Source: Endotrypanum monterogeii (taxonomy: Eukaryota; Euglenozoa; Kinetoplastea; Trypanosomatida; Trypanosomatidae). From it: a DNA stretch of 25,464 nt. Below are positions 18,701-25,464 of the stretch, piece after piece; the stretch's first letter is position 1, and every line of letters starts with the position of its first letter. The stretch is taken from assembly GCA_000333855.2 (NCBI GenBank), contig CM007328.1:54345-79808 (forward strand). Direction: 5' to 3'. The notes below the pieces were generated by a model. It was not told the origin of the DNA, did not search any database, and worked only from the letters and a program-made list of their open reading frames with translations. The translations under genes and the position numbers were made by a program.

Positions 18701-19545
18701 GTGGTGGCGGTAGAGTTGCACCGATGCAGAAGGCTACGTCTGCGTTTGTTTGGGTAGAGGATCACGACGTGGACTTCTACATGACTGACCGCTTTCTGGC
18801 GTGGCGGACATTCGGCACCGCCTGCGTAGCGGTGGCCGCCTGTGTGAAGGAGCTCGCCGACGCACTGCACGAAAGCCTACGTTGTTGGCAGGTGCGGGAG
18901 GGCTTGATGGATCAACGTGCGACATCGACATCGCTACGGATGTCATTCCCTGCGTCGCCAGTAGCATCTTCTGATGCTGCGGAGAGGAGAGAGGTTGCCA
19001 ACTCCTTGCCTACACCGTCTGCCGACGGCGCGGAGGTTAACGACACGGTCAACGAAACAGAAGCACAGGGCAACACAGACCTCTGTCTTGTCCTCGATCC
19101 TTGCGGTGTCCCTAGGTCACTTCCGCAACTCTTGCAAGGGATCTCGAGCCAAGTCGAGGCACTACATGTAGAAGATGATCGAGTGAAAGGTAGCGAGACG
19201 CACAGGAGCTCGTGTGCTGATGACACACGTGAGAAGTCCGCTGCGACGTCTGCAAAACAGGGGCATCATGTGAAAAAGTCGGCTAGTGCACCAGCCAACC
19301 GGGGCTTGTCGCTAGGAGCCACAGCACCGTCATGTCATCTGCTTCGCTCCCCCTCTAAAGAAAGGGATCGGTTTCCCATTGTTCCTCCCTATCAAACCCG
19401 CGGCGACACGGTGGATGGGTTCTCTGTCCGCCACGGCAACGTGTCGGAGGCAATCTGGACACTTGGCATGAAAAAACTGTTGGCTAACGTGCAGTGGTGC
19501 ATGGAGGCGACGCTGGAGCTCGAGCGACTGTACGCCCTCCACTGA
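15721..19545 (+). CDS. ATG6: Beclin-1/ATG6-like protein with large insertions
   Basis: Beclin-1/ATG6 is a core subunit of the class III PI3-kinase (VPS34-VPS15) complexes that make PI3P for autophagosome formation and endosomal sorting. Visible landmarks in the family's order are as follows. LHFICCRCRRPM carries a CxxC (C68, C71) like the Beclin N-terminus. PVCMSCW carries a second CxxC (C474, C477). A short coiled coil spans about 641-680. The C-terminal BARA-type domain begins at about 752, with FPIDVSGPVGLIAGLRLG at about 754-771. It continues with EVNAACGYLLQLINYLA (about 907-923), an aromatic-finger-like FVW (1009-1011), a helical region to about 1056, and the final MKKLLANVQWCMEATLE near 1250-1266. 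At 1274 residues it is almost three times animal Beclin-1 (about 450). The extra length is low-complexity sequence between conserved blocks, including Pro/Gln runs near 412-422 and an Ala-rich run near 879-893. No clear BH3 motif was found. ATG 15721 follows an in-frame TAA. Confidence 0.85.
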   Translation: MCQPVPSSTVVDASELSAVTPPSIELQLPTYDVSSSARRNEDGLPTLSTGGDQCGGGASLASALHFICCRCRRPMVVHPGMHHSAALASFSDKPQGRTPLGVCPTPAVQTAVGNPAATCGVGPAPDILDPPITDPGRDYRLARHEDDGDALARVPATVTSTDASQGFEGLTSSMVTNITDEALLKALPPYFFESAELLSLSQLSDLLSAAQGSSMDVTPATFLAEHASMGNRPPTSLPPPHSLSIAAPYSEAAATPAVPVVLDVSQLVFLGVSVRSSTNRDSRGAKDEPDVFDEGETPGVAALLAHESSSTTAADGYSQRHATAPDKYSGESSVTELRTRPPRGAPSVGTLPLPPTLSSHAEGGVGEKSATRSCNAADFPSASLSHPPRADDSCADPPLLYKSISLSATLSPPPPPQQQQQQRPAPSLTPPPEQGIVAAAPADELLETLPLDELCRRWMRLVAQTAEPHEQPVCMSCWRGTYTVPLQQRTQLALEGTNALSSMASGTREEINRFFTMCYTDPTTTQLRGAVVTPGSLLRGPSDAERRPAMDSKVAAGNLPRILPHVSLDAVAANLFGPNEENLLNSLDALSAPHRGIFRPLQGSLVASGPSQCLSAPSLEPHKAPEAGCDVNTSTLSSCSHETQQLAAELENLQEQQASLDRRAAELREVLHALESTAESRSPSEGQCGDAAAVRPATGAPLEGWQRLAVDHNIREVQCAFTVGDKEAERKKSLADLVTRLAFVSATPIDALCFPIDVSGPVGLIAGLRLGLVPPYSGSSSSHGGSADGDVRGSGASAAFGLSAPPLSAHGPGPLSDEGIHLNLFVHRQVSYAQLLLSGNTSAAGEDPTNSGPRGSVSKAIRRADDSPWGGDGTAVSTAAAVAAAATATAAVPLAEPRANTRVSPGEVNAACGYLLQLINYLARVNGFYFQTAILRPAGDRSTLTLLKRVPASSSAAAAGGGRGEALLTTAASFSPLSLWSYLTRGDNVQAQSSGGGRVAPMQKATSAFVWVEDHDVDFYMTDRFLAWRTFGTACVAVAACVKELADALHESLRCWQVREGLMDQRATSTSLRMSFPASPVASSDAAERREVANSLPTPSADGAEVNDTVNETEAQGNTDLCLVLDPCGVPRSLPQLLQGISSQVEALHVEDDRVKGSETHRSSCADDTREKSAATSAKQGHHVKKSASAPANRGLSLGATAPSCHLLRSPSKERDRFPIVPPYQTRGDTVDGFSVRHGNVSEAIWTLGMKKLLANVQWCMEATLELERLYALH
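16951..16986 (+). repeat. CCA/CAA trinucleotide tract coding Pro then Gln
   Basis: Tandem CCA codons pass directly into tandem CAA codons within the ATG6-like gene, encoding a proline run followed by a glutamine run near residues 412-422, in the insertion between the two CxxC motifs. Confidence 0.85.
18354..18396 (+). repeat. GCT-rich trinucleotide tract coding Ala
   Basis: A near-tandem GCT run with GTT, ACT and GCC variants encodes an Ala-rich stretch near residues 879-893. It sits inside the large insertion that splits the BARA-type domain. Confidence 0.85.
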
Positions 19546-19990
19546 AGACACGTACAAGGGGGCATCATATCGATGAAGAAAAAAAAAACACGCACTGAGT
19601 TGGAGAAGGGTGGGGATTAATATGGTGAGAGTCGCTCTCGCACAAGGCAAGGGTGTAACAGAGAAGCTGTGCAAAGGTGTACTCGTGTTTGCCGAGTGGA
19701 GTGGGAACCCAAAGAAAAAGGGGGAACACGCCAGAACAGACTCCTTCGCAACTTCCGCCCCCCCCCCCTCGCCCCTCCCACACACACAAAAAAAAAAACA
19801 AGGAAGTGGCACATATACAGGCAAAGCTACCCACATGTAAACGAAAGGTAGCGAGTTGTGCGGTGAAAAACCCTAACGACCGAAGGCGGCAACCGCGTGT
19901 GTGCAACGATGGGTGCTTTGCGCGTGTTATGCCAAGTCGGAGGTCAACAGCCCCAGCCTCGCCGCTACCACTGACCCCCTCCTCTCCCCC

Positions 19991-20015
19991 CCCCCCCATC
20001 CGGGGGATGGGGGGG
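19991..20015 (+). other. Perfect 11-bp C/G-rich hairpin with 3-nt loop
   Basis: CCCCCCCATCC at 19991-20001 is exactly complementary to GGATGGGGGGG at 20005-20015, with a GGG loop. The left C-run extends five bases further upstream. RNA from this region should form an extremely stable stem. It lies in the likely 3' UTR of the ATG6-like gene or in the spacer removed between polyadenylation and splicing. Confidence 0.75.
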
Positions 20016-20266
20016 AGAAATGGAATTCGAAGGACGTGCGTACGACGTGGGAAGGTGTTTCAGCGTTGATTGTCTCTTGTCGTGTATGTTGCTTTTTTTT
20101 TTTTTAAAGGGAGACTTGATTTTCTCGGCGTATTTTGTTTCCGCAAAATCAACCCTTTCTGGGCATGCGTTTCCCTTGATCTATTCACTTGCTATGGTGA
20201 CTCATGCGCCATGTGGACTACCTCTCATCCTCTGTCGTCCTCCCTCTGAACTCGCACCCTGACGTA

Positions 20267-20285
20267 TACACACACACACACACAC
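20267..20285. repeat. (CA)n microsatellite
   Basis: A perfect CA run of about nine units in the spacer, followed about 45 bases later by another shorter CA run. Confidence 0.9.
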
Positions 20286-20570
20286 TACCTATCCGTGCAC
20301 GAAAGCAGGGTCGGCTCCATACATACATACACACACACACAAACCTCTTAGTTTTTCCAAGTCACACAAACACCCTCCACACATCAACGTTATCCTCACT
20401 GTACTGCGCCTCACGCGTCATCGCCACAGCCATCACCATCATTATACCTTGTACACACAGGTGCCTGCACACGGAGGCCTGATCCTTCCTCCCACCCTTG
20501 TTTGCTTCCTCCTCCTCTTCCTCCTCCTCCTCCTTTCTCCCTCATACATTCCTTGCTTTTTTATTCGGAA

Positions 20571-20617
20571 ATTATTTATATATATAAATAAATATATATA
20601 TATATATATATATATAA
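20571..20617. repeat. AT-rich tract with a 20-base perfect palindrome
   Basis: The block is nearly pure A/T. Positions 20572-20591 are a perfect palindrome built on TTTATATATATAAA, followed by a long TA run. It includes AUUUA-type elements if transcribed. It may be structural only. Confidence 0.85.
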
Positions 20618-20746
20618 ATACAATCTATATAGTTGTACATTTATACATCCATACCCACCCGCATACAGACACCGGCGCGTAGCTGTGCGGTGGGTAAAAA
20701 AAAAAAGAAAGGGAACATCGTTAAGAAAACGACTGCTTGCTCTTCT

Positions 20747-20800
20747 CCCCTCTTTCTCCCCTCTTTCTCCCCTCTTTCTCCCCTCTTTCTCGATCACCAG
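20747..20800 (+). promoter_or_regulatory. Tandem polypyrimidine tract and predicted spliced-leader acceptor of the WDR17-like gene
   Basis: Four perfect copies of the 11-mer CCCCTCTTTCT occupy 20747-20790. The first AG follows at 20799-20800, only nine bases before the ATG at 20810. This is a textbook trypanosomatid polypyrimidine tract plus acceptor and fixes the start codon well. An upstream tract near 20507-20566 is an alternative, and no ATG occurs between its next AG and 20810 either. Confidence 0.65.
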
Positions 20801-20809
20801 TGAGCAGAC

Positions 20810-21025
20810 ATGGCTTTGTCTCCCATCACCTACATCTCTCCCGGCTGCAGCGCGCACTGTCGTCAGTGCGTCAGTGCCCGGCCCGACTCCTTCGCCTTCG
20901 CGTCTACTCAAATCATTTCCCTCTATAGAGTAGGCACCACCAATGTGACTGTACCAACAAACCCGAACCTCCCGTCTCCATCTGTGTCCCCCTCAACAGC
21001 AGCAGCAACAACAACAACAACAACA

Positions 21026-21079
<54 letters not shown>

Positions 21080-24000
21080 CTCGAGACGCTCGCCTTCTCG
21101 GATTACTCGTTAGCAACTATTTTCGGGGATGGTGCGAGTGCCCCCATCTCCGCCTTTGCGTATAACGCGGACTACATGGTGTGTCTGAGGTCGAAGGGCG
21201 AGCAACTGCTTGTGTGGCACTTAAGGGATGCCGAGCCGCTCACGGCAAAGGTGATCGGCAGCAGCAAGTGGCCTGATGTTGTCAAGCGGGAGGGGAACCC
21301 AAGCACCATGTGCCTGGCCGGAAAGCAGCATATTCTATGCGGCACCTATACAGGACGGCTCATATCCTTCAACATGAGCCACGATCACGCTGAGCCCCAC
21401 AGCGTGAGCATACCGCCGCCGCTGCACCGTGGGGTCTCACAGGGCTCTGGTGCACCACCCTCACCGAGCAACTCGCACAGCGCCGTCAACCCTGCAAACG
21501 TGAGCAACATAGCAGCAGCGGCAGTGGAAACCGTGGAGTGCATCACAGCGGCAACGGCGCGGCCCGAGGCAGTCGCATGCGGCACCTCGGATGGGACGCT
21601 GTGCCTGCTGACGTTGAACGCGAGTAGTGGTCTGCGGGTGGCCGCCTCGCTGTGCCCGTTCCCACCCAAGGAGAAGAGTGATACAGTCCTGGACGTGAGC
21701 CCGTTGCCAGTGACGTCACTCGCCTTCGAGCCCACCTCCGCACAGTACCTCGCTGTCGGCTCCCATGATGGTGCTCTGGCACTCTGCGATGTCCACACGA
21801 ACTCCATGGTGCAAACGTTCGACGTTAGCAAGCTGCCTGATAAGCGCATCAGCTCCATAGCCTGGATCCCTGGTGAGGCAGGCGCCTTCTACAGCGCGAG
21901 CACCAGCAGCACAGTGCTTCGCAAGTGGTCCATCTCGAGCAAGACGGCCGTCGGCAGCGTGAGTATTCTGGCAACGCAACCTCAGCGACACCCCGATGCG
22001 GATGTTCCGGTAGACCTGAGCGACCCCACCGCAGCCGTCCACGACAGCGGCTTCGCGAGCCACAGAATCGGTATCCGCAGTATCGCGTGCGTCGACCAGG
22101 CACGCGTTGTGGTGGCGTTAACGAACGGCTCGGTGAAGGTCTACGACGTTGCTCAGCAGCAGCTGGAGTTCGATGTCATCGCCGGCCACACCGACGCGAC
22201 CTTCAGCTGCAAGCTGTCGAAGCACGACCGCGACCAGGCAGCAACAGGTGGCGCGGATGGGATGCTTCGAGTATGGAACCTGCGTACGCTCAGCCACGAG
22301 TTCTGCATCCAGGTCGGGTCTGTGATTGTGCACTCCGTGGACTGGTCCCCCAACGGCAAACATATTGCGGCTGCACTAAGCAGCGGGGAGGTGGTCATGT
22401 ACTCCACCTCGACGCAGCGTGAGTCGTGGCGCACGCCGCTCTTCTCAGATCTTGTCTACCGTATCTGCTGGGCCGCCAGCGACTCGAGCATCATTACCGC
22501 CACCTCCCGCAGCGGCATCGCTGTCTTGTCTTCCAAAGACGGAAGGGTGATTCGACGATACCCAGCCACGCGCGGTGCATTTTCTGGAATCGATATGGAG
22601 CCCACTCGAAGCAAAACGTTAGCCGCCGGCTCCCATGACCACCGTCTCTACCTCTACAATCTCTCCAGCAGCAGTGAGTATCCAGCGTACGTGCTGTCGG
22701 GGCACACGGACGTCGTGTGCGACGTTGCCTACAACCCCACAGCACCAAATTTTCTTCTCTCCGGTAGCTATGACGGCACAGTGCGCGTGTGGGACTTGTC
22801 CTCAAACGACCCGCACACCATCTCCGTGTCGTCGCGCGCGCTCAAGGGCCATGCCGACCGCGTACGCTGTGTGGCGTGGTGCAGTCTGGCGCCCTATCTG
22901 GCCCTCAGTGGCTGTGTGGATGCGTCGATCCGCCTGTGGGACATTCGCAACGGGGTCACCATCACCACGGTACGCGGCCACAGTGCAGATGTTGTTGCCA
23001 TCTCGAGTCATGTAGACCGCCCGCTCATGTTCCTGTCCGCAGCGCGTGATAGCTCTCTCGTAGCGTGGAACCTTACCTTGCTGCGGCAAGTCTACCTCGA
23101 CGCCGCACTCGGCACCGTCGAGAACAGTGTCGTAACAGACCCATCCTCGATCATGGGCGTCGCCACTTCGAGCGTCTCGGTTTCCCAGGTGGCCGGTACG
23201 GCGGTGCAGCGGCTCCTCAAGGAGATGGCGGAGTGTGCAAACAAACCTGTAGAACGGCTGAGGAAGTTGGTGGGCTTCTTCGAGTGTCCAAGTGGGGCAA
23301 CGGAGGTGGCGCAGATGGCGCTGTACGTGGTAGACCCTGCCGCGTACACGGCCGCGTTGGCGGAAGGAGGGAAGTCAGCTGCAACAGGGCTTGTTGTCCC
23401 GGCACCGTGCCTGCCCGAGGCGATGCGGGCGCGTGCCACGTACACCAACGAGCGTGCCCACAGAAAGACTGTCACCTCGGCTGGGCCATCCTATAAGAAG
23501 CAGCGCCTCCTGGAAGCGGCAGACGAGCTCCTGCGTGTCGGCCAGCTGGAGGCGTACTGCAACGTCCTCATGGAAGCCGGAGAGTGGGATCGCGCGATTG
23601 CAGCGAGCCCGGCCATCTCGCGTGCCTACTGGCGCAGCGTCTGTCAAAAGGCGGCAGAGGCCATGGAAGCGGCCGGCGACGCCCGGGCGGTGACCTACTA
23701 CATCGTCGGTGAGCAAGCCAACAAAGCGGCGCAGTTGATGACCCGCCTATCGCAACGCAACTACGATGCCGCCACAGTGGTGTGCCAGACGTGTCCACAG
23801 GCTGATGGTGACCCGCAGCAGCAGCAAGTGGCCGAACCGCCGCACAACACCACCGTCGACGCGAAGGGTGTGACGGCGGTCAGTCAGCAATTGCAGCGAC
23901 AGCGTGCCGCTGTGTTGAGGCGATATTCGAACCCGCAAATTTCGGCGGCAGTTCTGCTCTCCCACGGTCACCACGACGAAGCGGTGAAACTCCTGCAGTG

Positions 24001-25066
24001 CTGTGGTGATGTTGTGTTGGCCCACCTGCTGGTGCACACCGTGCCACTGCGTGATCAAGCGAGCATCGATACCGCCTTTAGGCTTTCGATGCTGCAGAGC
24101 GCGCGTCAGCGAAAATGGGAGACAGCACTCCTCTGCGCCACTCGTCAGTCCAACCCGTACGACGCCCTGGCGACGGTGCTGGCGCTCTTCCAAGGCTCTC
24201 AGGCAAAGCAACTCGCAGGGAAGTCCATGACGCAGGGCATCACATCCGCTAACTTGACCACTTTTCAGGGCGTCAGTGAGCGACTGAAGATTTTTTACCA
24301 GCAGGTGCAGGCGGAGTGCGCAAAGCTTCAGCTGCCGCTCGATGCCGCGGCCATCCAGCAACGCCACGCCAACGATGGACTGGCTTCACAGAACCAGCTC
24401 GCTGCCATGGTTCTCGCCTCGGATCCCTCCTTGGGGCCCATGACAAATGTCGCCCTAATTAAAAGCTTCAGTGGGTTCATGGAGAGCCTGCTGACCGTGG
24501 CACTGCAAGACATCGATGGCGCGAACACGGCATTTTACCTGAGGCAGGCATACAACGTATCTGCGTACGTGTCTCTGCCGCTCGATAGTACCAGCAAAGC
24601 CAGCGAAAACAGCAGCAACTCGTCCCCGCCCACCGTCGCAGCGACCTCCATGACACCGGAGCACTACCATTTCTTAGCGCTGGTCTTCACCGTGGCCGCA
24701 CTCATGGCGGTGAAGGTGTACCGCTTCCCGAAGCTTTTAAATGTGGCCTTCACCAAAGCGCGTGAGCTCGCCGCCGCCTCCGGCACCCCTGGCGCAAACA
24801 CGATCCTCACAAAAGCTCAGACTTCCCTCAGTACATATTCACCCCACTCTAAAGAAGTGGAATGCTGCTCGATCAGCTGCACGCTTCCAGCGTTGTCCAG
24901 CGAGGGTCGACAGATCATCTCCACTCTCACCGGGGACCCCATTTGTGGTTCTGTGCACGTGATGGAGGATGGCGTTTCCTTTGCTTCGAAATCAGAGGCC
25001 CTTGCGTGGATGTTGTGCTCACATTTTTCTCCGCTCGGGAGCGGCGCACGGATGATAGTGCTCTAG
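20810..25066 (+). CDS. WDR17: WDR17-like protein: two WD40 propellers plus helical solenoid
   Basis: A 1418-residue protein close to the length of animal WDR17 (about 1300). The N-terminus (ISPGCSAHCRQC and ISLYRV) matches the start of animal WDR17. WD40 repeats run from about 100 to 760, about 14 in all and enough for two propellers, with clear units such as SGHTDVVCDVAYNP, DGTVRVWDL and ASIRLWDIRNG. A helical solenoid follows. It includes GQLEAYCNVLMEAGEWDRAI at 911-930, which matches a conserved WDR17 segment. The last 38 residues (MEDGVSFASKSEALAWM, then FSPLGSGAR at 1406-1414) match the WDR17 C-terminus. WDR17 has no settled biochemical role. Propeller-plus-solenoid architecture is typical of coat and intraflagellar-transport-type scaffolds, so a trafficking or ciliary function is inferred. 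The unusual feature is a Thr6-Gln18 tract (67-90) inserted in the first blade. The start is the first ATG after the splice acceptor. Confidence 0.9.
20998..21079 (+). repeat. CAG/CAA tract read in two phases (Ala/Thr then Gln18)
   Basis: A GCA/ACA run encodes Ala and then six Thr codons. After a local ACACAG junction the same kind of repeat continues in the CAG/CAA phase and encodes Gln73-Gln90 (21026-21079). CAA codons interrupt the CAG run at one internal and three terminal positions. The tract is polymorphism-prone and lies in a loop of the first propeller blade. Confidence 0.9.
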
Positions 25067-25312
25067 AATCACACATCCATGCACCCCCAAAAAAAAAGAG
25101 GGGGGGGGGGCGGAGGGAACTATCCTCTCCCTTCACCACCACCACCCTTGTACCCATCGCGGGCACCTCGCCTTCTATGTGTGTGTGTGTGTGTGTGGAG
25201 GGGGGGGGTACAAAGGGAAAAAGAGATGATCAATCTGATGCTTGAAGAGTACCGCACCCTTTTCCGCCTCGGGTGTGCTGTGGAAGGTGGCGTTGAACTT
25301 TTTAGATGAACC

Positions 25313-25356
<44 letters not shown>
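25313..25356. repeat. Compound (TA)n-(TG)n microsatellite
   Basis: About nine TA units run straight into about a dozen TG units, then TATATGTG. This resembles the compound repeats in the other spacers. Confidence 0.95.
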
Positions 25357-25363
<7 letters not shown>

Positions 25364-25383
25364 TCGTTTATTAGTGGTTAGTT

Positions 25384-25417
25384 AGTACGTACGTACTTGG
25401 TGAGTACGTACCGTACT
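25384..25417. repeat. Paired GTAC-type palindromes
   Basis: AGTACGTACGTACT (25384-25397) is a perfect 14-base palindrome. A near copy with one extra C (AGTACGTACCGTACT, 25403-25417) follows six bases later. Function unknown. Confidence 0.8.
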
Positions 25418-25464
25418 TCGTTTAGTTTTTTTGTTTTTTTCGGGTTCGGGTTCCGTTCGTTCGT

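Larger units (their letters stand above)
19546..20809 (+). other. Intergenic region between the ATG6-like and WDR17-like genes
   Basis: No gene is supported in about 1.26 kb. It contains A-runs, a C-run near 19758-19768, a fairly complex non-repetitive stretch (about 19815-19980), a very stable C/G hairpin (19991-20015), a T-run near 20092-20105, CA runs near 20267-20285 and 20330-20340, a CTC/CCT-rich tract near 20507-20540, an AT-rich block (20571-20617) with a 20-base palindrome, and a final 11-bp tandem polypyrimidine repeat. Confidence 0.7.
25067..25464 (+). other. Downstream intergenic region at the window edge
   Basis: No gene is supported. It contains a C-run/A-run/G-run inverted repeat just after the stop (25084-25109), a GT run near 25178-25195, a G-run near 25200, a compound (TA)n-(TG)n microsatellite (25313-25356), a palindromic AGTACGTACGTACT cluster and a T/G-rich end with two CGGGTT units. 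The last part may approach the splice acceptor of the next gene. Confidence 0.7.

Noticed and set aside
19815..19980. Possible structured ncRNA in a non-repetitive spacer segment
   Set aside because: No tRNA cloverleaf, clear C/D or H/ACA snoRNA boxes, or other recognisable RNA motif could be identified by eye.
25434..25464. CGGGTT units resembling a telomeric or subtelomeric repeat
   Set aside because: Trypanosomatid telomeres are TTAGGG. Only two imperfect CGGGTT units are present, so a telomere is not supported.

Overview
The window looks like nuclear chromosomal DNA of a trypanosomatid flagellate, most likely a Leishmania-like member of the Leishmaniinae. Five long intronless genes all lie on the + strand. 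Their coding sequence is GC-rich, and they are separated by 0.6-1.5 kb of pyrimidine-rich, microsatellite-laden DNA. Long C/T tracts followed by AG dinucleotides lie before the start codons. This is the layout of a polycistronic unit processed by spliced-leader trans-splicing and polyadenylation, not of an operon with promoters and ribosome binding sites. I cannot name the species from sequence alone.

Layout: (1) 513-1172, a 219-residue tryptophan-rich protein with a mitochondrial-type N-terminus and one membrane segment, family not recognised. (2) 2138-7504, a 1788-residue mostly low-complexity protein with several conserved-looking helical islands, not recognised; a weak resemblance to the ciliary PPP1R36 family is only a hypothesis. 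(3) 9012-15095, a 2027-residue coiled-coil protein. Its reading frame stays open upstream to 8652, but the first ATG is at 9012. (4) 15721-19545, a 1274-residue protein that I read as a greatly enlarged ATG6/Beclin-1, the VPS34 PI3-kinase partner in autophagy and endosomal sorting. (5) 20810-25066, a 1418-residue protein matching animal WDR17 from its N-terminus to its extreme C-terminus, with two WD40 propellers, a helical solenoid and a conserved C-terminal peptide. A polyglutamine tract is inserted in its first blade.

The intergenic DNA holds (CA)n, (GT)n, (TA)n and (GTAT)n microsatellites, homopolymer runs, several C-run/G-run inverted repeats that would fold into hairpins in pre-mRNA, and candidate splice acceptors. 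I see no tRNA, rRNA, CRISPR array or insertion sequence.

Sharing one transcription unit does not imply shared function in trypanosomatids. Still, three of the genes (ATG6-like, WDR17-like, large coiled coil) belong to membrane-trafficking or cytoskeletal/flagellar types. The most interesting items are the insertion-split Beclin, a short upstream ORF ending one base before its ATG, the phase-shifted CAG tract in WDR17, the 11-bp tandem polypyrimidine tract with a predicted 9-nt leader before WDR17, and the two unrecognised large proteins.
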